Shown in pieces: positions 21,701 through 24,600 of a DNA stretch of 24,600 nucleotides (position 1 is its first letter; the number at the start of each line of letters is the position of its first letter). The stretch is taken from positions 1-24,600 of the IMG/VR virus record IMGVR_UViG_3300042308_000062; one strand, given 5' to 3'. This DNA is from a virus. Below the pieces are notes generated by a model. The model had not been told where the DNA came from, made no database searches, and saw only the letters and a program-made list of their open reading frames with translations. Made by a program: the position numbers and the translations under genes.

Positions 21701-22339
21701 ACTGGAACAAACAACACCATTATTGGTGGATACACTGGGAACATGGATGGCCTAGACATCAGGACTTCTAGCAATTACGTTGTACTTTCCACAGGTCTTG
21801 GTAATCGTCAACTTACTATGGGCGAATCCCTAACGGTTGCCCTTGACTCAGCAGTCCCAGTGGCTGGCACAGGCATCACATTCCCCGCAACTCAATCAGC
21901 ATCATCAAACGCTAATACTTTGGATGACTATGAGGAGGGGACTTGGACACCTGTTCTTGGTGGTGATGTAAGCGTATCTGGGCAGTCTTACACCGCAAGA
22001 CAAGGTCGATACACAAAAATTGGAAATATTTGTTTTGTTGAATTTGATGCCGAGTTATCCAATAAAGGAACTCTCTCTGGAACTGCAAACATATCTGGCT
22101 TGCCATTTGCCGCCGCCAGTACAGGCGATATATCTCAAGGCGGTGGTTCCACAACATACTTTGCAAATTTGGGTGTATCCGTTGTGAGTGTTGTGCCGGG
22201 GCCTCAACCGGGGGAAGCATTTTTGTATCCAAGATATTTAACTGCGGCGGCTAACACAATTACAGTTGGCACTCCAGCGTCAACATTTTGGGCAAACAAT
22301 ACTCGGTTTGCTGGAATGTGCTGGTATCAAGTCAATTAA
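18761..22339 (+). CDS. Long tail fibre with YadA-head-like repeats
   Basis: A 1192-residue fibre. The N-terminus (QLGLALPVQGELSGTWGDTV) is the usual virion-anchoring domain of many environmental phage fibres. A beta-rich shaft with GGSNTQVQFNSSGILAGSAN and LEDTTGGEYVGL follows. From about residue 336 to 996 comes a long array of units with the pattern NTAVGYQAxYxNTTGxx, mostly 17 residues, as in YadA/Hep_Hag trimeric adhesin heads. The C-terminal domain begins with LDDYEEGTWTPVLGG near residue 1053 and includes QGRYTKIGNICF, a common fibre tip that may bind the receptor. No S74 peptidase signature is seen. AGGAG precedes the ATG. Confidence 0.88.
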   Translation: MTTGATGQLGLALPVQGELSGTWGDTVNNGLTQYINIAIAGTLTLTNDGAVTLANTTGDASASNITTTLTGAGTVTAQFAIVRVTGTLTTAKVVTAPSYSKTYTVVNAATGGIVTFKASGQTGVSVAVGETAFVYFNGTDYVKVVGTATAGAAGGSNTQVQFNSSGILAGSANMTFNGTTLTVNDLTDSSLTATRIVFAGTAGNLNDSASLTWNGTTLSSTQVNITGQGTLRLEDTTGGEYVGLRSPSALGASYTLTFPADDGTSGQALITDGSGGLSWSTAASGDVYGPASATANGIALFDGTTGKIIKDSAAQDGLIRGMTIGLGGGAIATSTTVGYQALNGVNTVGFNVAIGYQALVTSTSGAANTAVGYQAGYSVNGSSNTFVGESAGTSVTSGSFNTAIGRQSGGANAGSTGSNNSSLGYQALFSNTTASNNTAVGYQAAYTNTTGINNTAIGMYALYANSTGAQNTAVGFQANNSNTTGEYNAVLGRDALVLNTTGSYNTALGSQSLRSNTTASDNTAIGYQAAYSNTTGTGNIAVGTASLYSNTSTSFNTAVGYYALNASTGSENTAVGTGALGSNLTGSYNTGIGRHALVSNTIASQNTAVGYAAGYSNTTGIGLTAIGFQAAYSNSTGSTYNTAVGYQAGYSTTTGVYNVFIGGYESGAYSAGFSNTTGGYNVGLGNGALSRNTTASFNTAVGYRSMYANTTGTENTSMGQGTMSGNTTGSYNAAYGNGALGNNSTGANNTALGYFALVSNTTASSNTAVGYQAGYSNTTGASNTVVGSRALFNNTTGFGNTAIGDDALYTNSTASYNTAVGRYAARANTTGAGITAIGHQALAFNTTGSGNVAVGGYQEGAGVLAALYNNTTGSLNVAMGVGALRANTTGSQNTAIGHQAGYSNTTTIGGVTALGYIALYSNTTGAGNVAVGAGAGYSMDANSYSTYIGHYTGYNTTGGGNTFIGNSGSNGSVGCGFYMTTGTNNTIIGGYTGNMDGLDIRTSSNYVVLSTGLGNRQLTMGESLTVALDSAVPVAGTGITFPATQSASSNANTLDDYEEGTWTPVLGGDVSVSGQSYTARQGRYTKIGNICFVEFDAELSNKGTLSGTANISGLPFAAASTGDISQGGGSTTYFANLGVSVVSVVPGPQPGEAFLYPRYLTAAANTITVGTPASTFWANNTRFAGMCWYQVN
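19769..21750 (+). repeat. Array of about 51-bp repeats in the fibre gene
   Basis: More than 30 units, most of 51 bp (17 residues), encode the fibre repeat. Two longer units have insertions (GGYESGAYSAGF and GGYQEGAGVLAALY). A TTAS or similar variant appears at regular larger steps, hinting at multi-unit duplication. Confidence 0.8.
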
Positions 22340-22355
22340 TCCCAAGAGTTCATTA

Positions 22356-22375
22356 ACTTGATTGGATTATCAAGT
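22356..22375. repeat. Stem-loop between fibre gene and next gene
   Basis: ACTTGAT (22356-22362) and ATCAAGT (22369-22375) pair perfectly across a 6-base loop. No T-tract follows, so it is not a clear terminator; it might affect mRNA processing or stability. Confidence 0.45.
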
Positions 22376-22404
22376 CAGGCACTTAACTTAAAAGGAAGAT
22401 CATC

Positions 22405-22662
22405 ATGTCTACATTTACAGAAATCACATACATCTCTCAATTTGACATCCAACCCAACGGATGTATTGGTGTTCGCAAGACCACCGATGTCCTTAAGGAT
22501 GGCGTTGTTATCTCGTCAACCTACTGGCGTTGCGTCCTCGTGCCCAATGACCCCACGGCATCCACCGTGCTAGACGAGGCGTACTACCTCAGCATCGCAA
22601 CTTACGCTTGGAGCCAACCATCTCCACAACCTTACGTTCCACCATCACCACCAACTGTTTAA
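22405..22662 (+). CDS. Small fibre-adjacent protein, 85 residues
   Basis: An 85-residue protein with strands TEITYISQFDIQPNGCIGVR and SSTYWRCVLVPNDPTASTV and a Pro-rich C-terminus (WSQPSPQPYVPPSPP). AAAGGA lies upstream of the ATG. Similar small proteins often follow phage fibre genes and may be fibre assembly helpers or capsid-surface additions, but this is by position only. It is followed two bases later by the second HNH gene, whose longer in-frame extension (from 22608) would run inside this gene and is not used. Confidence 0.75.
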   Translation: MSTFTEITYISQFDIQPNGCIGVRKTTDVLKDGVVISSTYWRCVLVPNDPTASTVLDEAYYLSIATYAWSQPSPQPYVPPSPPTV

Positions 22663-22664
22663 AC

Positions 22665-23183
22665 ATGACTACCCTGACACAAGAAGAGGCAAACCGCCTG
22701 TTTGAGTACAGGGACGGTAATTTGTTTTGGAAGCCAAGAATTATGTCCCGTGGTAGGCCAAGCGTCTTAACTGGGAAAAAAGTTGGTTGTCCAAACGGCA
22801 GTGGTTATTTCACAATGGTGTATAACAAGCGTAAATACTATTTGCACCAGTTGGTTTTTCTTATGCACCACGGGTATATCCCGTCTAACATAGATCATAT
22901 TGACGGTGTAGGTTCTAATAACAGGATTGAAAATCTACGCCCAGCGTCTGTTTCTGAAAATATGTACAACACAAAAATTAAAAGCACAAATACCAGTGGT
23001 TTTAAAGGTGTACATTTTCATAAACAGCACCAGAAATGGCAAGCCAAACTTTGGGTTCGTAAAAAACAAATAGCACGTTTGTTTGACACCAAGGAATTGG
23101 CTGTGGAATTTATGGAGTTATTTCGTGAAACGGCACACGGTCAATTTGCCAATCATGGTCATCATCAAGGAGCATCAGCATGA
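22665..23183 (+). CDS. HNH endonuclease with AP2-like domain
   Basis: A 172-residue nuclease-like protein. The HNH part has YYLHQLVFLMHHG (His61), NIDHIDGVGSNN (Asp77-His78, Asn85-86) and RIENLRP (Asn90). The C-terminal part from about residue 113 (GFKGVHFHKQHQKWQAKLWV) is an AP2-type DNA-binding domain, a common pairing in mobile phage endonucleases. After the usual end (HGQFAN) there is an extra tail HGHHQGASA, whose DNA carries the ribosome site of the next gene. The ATG at 22665 lies two bases after the previous stop with no strong ribosome site. Confidence 0.92.
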   Translation: MTTLTQEEANRLFEYRDGNLFWKPRIMSRGRPSVLTGKKVGCPNGSGYFTMVYNKRKYYLHQLVFLMHHGYIPSNIDHIDGVGSNNRIENLRPASVSENMYNTKIKSTNTSGFKGVHFHKQHQKWQAKLWVRKKQIARLFDTKELAVEFMELFRETAHGQFANHGHHQGASA

Positions 23184-23497
23184 CTCAATTTACTACGACA
23201 ATCACAGCAATGTACACTTTGCAAACTCCCGATCCAGATTACGTTGTCAACGTGCTGTATCAAGTCACTGGCGTAGACGGGACACACACCGCATCTATTG
23301 GTGGTAACACGCAGTTCAACTCTGCTGACCAAGTGGGTGCATTCATCCCCTATTCTTCGCTTACTGAAAGCGTTGTGATTGGTTGGATTCCTGAGTCAGC
23401 AATTACAAGCGCACAGCAATGTGTGCAGGGACAAATTGACAGCATGATTACACCGCCTGTCAGCCCTGCCGCCCAGCCTTTGCCTTGGTCAGCATAA
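23180..23497 (+). CDS. Small fibre-region protein, unassigned
   Basis: A 105-residue protein with strands TTTITAMYTLQTPDPDYVVN and VLYQVTGVDGTHTASIGGNT, then QVGAFIPYSSLTESVVIGWI and a Pro-rich C-terminus. The pattern resembles a small phage protein family (I believe DUF7936, unverified) found near tail genes. AAGGAG at 23168-23173 lies inside the end of the HNH gene. The ATG overlaps the HNH stop region by four bases. Function not known. Confidence 0.7.
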   Translation: MTQFTTTITAMYTLQTPDPDYVVNVLYQVTGVDGTHTASIGGNTQFNSADQVGAFIPYSSLTESVVIGWIPESAITSAQQCVQGQIDSMITPPVSPAAQPLPWSA

Positions 23498-23503
23498 CGG
23501 GAA

Positions 23504-23525
23504 GCCACCACCCGATCTTGGTGGC
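23504..23525. repeat. Stem-loop between small fibre-region genes
   Basis: GCCACCA (23504-23510) pairs with TGGTGGC (23519-23525) around an 8-base loop. It lies between the stop at 23497 and the AAAGGA of the next gene. No T-tract follows. Its stem is similar to that of the terminator at 649-666. Confidence 0.55.
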
Positions 23526-23544
23526 ACATTAAAGGAAACACGAT

Positions 23545-23781
23545 ATGGCAAACCAACAATCCCAAATCGTAACTATAGACGGCGTTGAGTTCAAAGTTGA
23601 AGACATGACGGAGCAACAACAGATGTTGTTAAATCACGTTGCAGACATTGAGCGCAAGATTGGTTCTACCAAGTTCCAGCTTGACCAACTCCAAGTAGGC
23701 AGGGATGCCTTCTTCACAATGTTAAAGACAGCGTTAGAAGCCAAGCCTGAAGAAGCCGTGACTGACGTAACGGTTAACTGA
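23545..23781 (+). CDS. Small helical phage protein, 78 residues
   Basis: A 78-residue protein. A short strand start (QIVTIDGVEFKVEDM) leads into a long amphipathic helix (EQQQMLLNHVADIERKIGST, KFQLDQLQVGRDAFFTMLKT). This layout resembles a family I recall as DUF6447, unverified. AAAGGA lies 8 bases before the ATG. It probably forms a coiled-coil dimer. Function unknown. Confidence 0.75.
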   Translation: MANQQSQIVTIDGVEFKVEDMTEQQQMLLNHVADIERKIGSTKFQLDQLQVGRDAFFTMLKTALEAKPEEAVTDVTVN

Positions 23782-23783
23782 CC

Positions 23784-23876
23784 ATGTGGGACTGGGCTGA
23801 AGCATTCATTGCGGCGGCCCTTATTGTGGCCTTTGTCATCTATGGTACGTACGTGATTGCGTGGACTTTGGTGTGA
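23784..23876 (+). CDS. Tiny single-span membrane protein, 30 residues
   Basis: A 30-residue protein that is almost entirely one membrane segment (AFIAAALIVAFVIYGTYVIA), with a short acidic start (MWDWAE) and no charged tail. The ATG is two bases after the previous stop. It is too small for a holin of the usual class, but small one-span proteins in phage lysis or virion clusters are common. It precedes a signal-peptide protein, so the two may act at the membrane together. Confidence 0.6.
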   Translation: MWDWAEAFIAAALIVAFVIYGTYVIAWTLV

Positions 23877-23879
23877 TAA

Positions 23880-24032
23880 ATGCGTTGGCTATTGATGCTC
23901 TTTTTGGTGTTTTTACCGGGAGCCGCCAGCCAAGATAGGAAGACTGAATACCGCTGTGTGCGGTGGGCGTGGACGGGTGATGTTTATAACCGCAAAGTTG
24001 TTTGCCTACAGTGGGAAAAGGTTAAAAGATAA
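23880..24032 (+). CDS. Small exported protein with N-terminal signal segment
   Basis: A 50-residue protein with a hydrophobic start (MRWLLMLFLVFLPGAAS) that looks like a signal peptide with possible cleavage near residue 17. A short mature part (YRCVRWAWTGDVYNRKVVCL) follows, with Cys26 and Cys42 that may form a disulfide. It ends in the TAATG overlap with the next gene. A small periplasmic or membrane-surface protein in a phage accessory cluster could serve lysis or superinfection exclusion, but no function is known to me. Confidence 0.65.
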   Translation: MRWLLMLFLVFLPGAASQDRKTEYRCVRWAWTGDVYNRKVVCLQWEKVKR

Positions 24033-24526
24033 TGTTGGATCCGATCACGGCGCTAGAAGGATTGCAAACTGCAATCAGTGTCGTTAAGAAAGCTAGTAAA
24101 GTTGCTAGTGATCTGGCAGGTCTAACGCCGTCAATAGCCAAGCTTTTTGATGCAAAGAGCACCGCTACCAAGGCCATGCTTCAGGCCAAGCGTACAGGTG
24201 GTAAGTCTAACCTTGGTGCGGCGTTACAAATTGAGATGGCTTTGGATGAAGCCAAGCGGTTTGAAGAACAGTTAAAGATGCTTTTTATGCAATCTGGACG
24301 GATAGACGTGTGGAATGCAACCAAAGCCCGTCAAGCTGAAATGGACAGGGATGATGCCAAAGAAATGGCGGCCTTACACGCTGAAGAAAAAAAGCGCAAA
24401 GAGGCTGAAGCTGAACAAATGCAGTGGGCAATTGCCATTGTTATTATTGTGATGTTTATTGGTGCTGTTGGTTGGGGTATCAATGAAGTATCTGATCTGT
24501 GTGCCAGATCAAGGTGTGGGCGGTGA
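24032..24526 (+). CDS. Helical protein with C-terminal membrane segment
   Basis: A 164-residue protein. The N-terminal part is helical (EGLQTAISVVKKASKVASDL). A long charged coiled-coil-like stretch covers about residues 70-130 (ALDEAKRFEEQLKMLFMQSG; KEMAALHAEEKKRKEAEAEQ). A strong membrane segment (WAIAIVIIVMFIGAVGWGI) follows, and a Cys-containing tail ends the chain. The one-base overlap with the exported-protein gene links them. A tail-anchored membrane protein fits lysis, entry or virion roles, but no family was recognised. Confidence 0.7.
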   Translation: MLDPITALEGLQTAISVVKKASKVASDLAGLTPSIAKLFDAKSTATKAMLQAKRTGGKSNLGAALQIEMALDEAKRFEEQLKMLFMQSGRIDVWNATKARQAEMDRDDAKEMAALHAEEKKRKEAEAEQMQWAIAIVIIVMFIGAVGWGINEVSDLCARSRCGR

Positions 24527-24600
24527 ATGAATACCAAAAACAGTTTGACCTTTTCCTTAAAGTTTTTGTCAGGCTGTGCATTGCGTGGTGGGTACTTGGA
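24523..24600 (+). CDS. Partial small protein, GTG start, cut by the window edge
   Basis: A gene begins at GTG 24523, overlapping the previous stop by four bases (GTGA), and stays open to the right edge (26 codons). The reading starts NEYQKQFDLFLKVFVRLCIA and then WWVLG, an amphipathic helix followed by a hydrophobic segment. An alternative ATG at 24527 in another frame reads MNTKNSLTFSLKFLSG and looks less natural. The start is at the 4-base overlap typical of this operon. The rest is outside the window. Confidence 0.55.
   Translation, partial: MNEYQKQFDLFLKVFVRLCIAWWVLG

Noticed and set aside
19769-21750. CRISPR-like array
   Set aside because: The regular spacing of about 51 bp comes from in-frame protein repeats of the fibre; there are no unique spacers between identical repeats.
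22356-22375. Terminator after the fibre gene
   Set aside because: The stem is short and A/T-rich, and no T-tract follows on either strand.

Overview
The window is part of the genome of a tailed double-stranded DNA phage, or a prophage of one. From about 2 kb to the right edge it holds a nearly unbroken rightward virion operon in standard head-then-tail order: small terminase candidate, large terminase, portal, scaffold, major capsid protein, head-tail connectors, tail proteins and a fibre. Gene starts follow bacterial Shine-Dalgarno sequences, mostly AAGGAG-like. Many genes overlap by 1 to 10 bases or abut. The long 853-residue portal, the connector-type proteins and the absence of a tape measure, tail tube or sheath gene suggest a short-tailed (podovirus-like, SU10/P22-type) virion. 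That is inference, because tail genes could lie beyond the right edge. The host cannot be read from the sequence; moderate GC and the gene style fit phages of freshwater Proteobacteria.

Layout. (1) 1-684: non-coding apart from possible tails of an upstream gene. It carries a cluster of TGTTACA half-sites and palindromes, AT-rich and TC-rich simple repeats, and a 10-bp-arm palindrome. It looks like a replication origin or repressor-operator region. (2) 642-1760: a short leftward operon of three small unknown genes, with a good sigma70-type promoter on its right and an intrinsic terminator on its left. (3) 1666-2031: divergent control region with G-rich minus-strand tracts and a perfect TATAAT just before the terminase genes; it is also a candidate place for the packaging site. 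(4) 2032-10230: terminases, portal, a small protein, a GroES-like co-chaperonin, scaffold, two structural proteins and the major capsid protein, closed by an intrinsic terminator. (5) 10379-15460: structural proteins plus a run of very small, strongly basic Lys/Gly/Met-rich proteins, a holin-like membrane protein and a zinc-ribbon protein. (6) 13686-18751: connector-type proteins, a pair of related tail proteins, an HNH endonuclease and a 20-residue-repeat protein. (7) 18761-22339: a 1192-residue fibre with a YadA-head-like 17-residue repeat and a C-terminal tip domain. (8) 22405-24600: small accessory genes, a second HNH endonuclease, and a cluster of tiny membrane or exported proteins running off the right edge.

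How the genes fit together: the terminases pump DNA through the portal into a shell built from the capsid protein on the scaffold. The GroES-like protein sits in the middle of this module and may adapt the host chaperonin to fold capsid proteins. The connector proteins and fibre complete the particle. The two HNH genes are best read as mobile intruders placed so that they do not disturb neighbouring reading frames. No tRNA, CRISPR array, integrase, DNA polymerase or endolysin was recognised.
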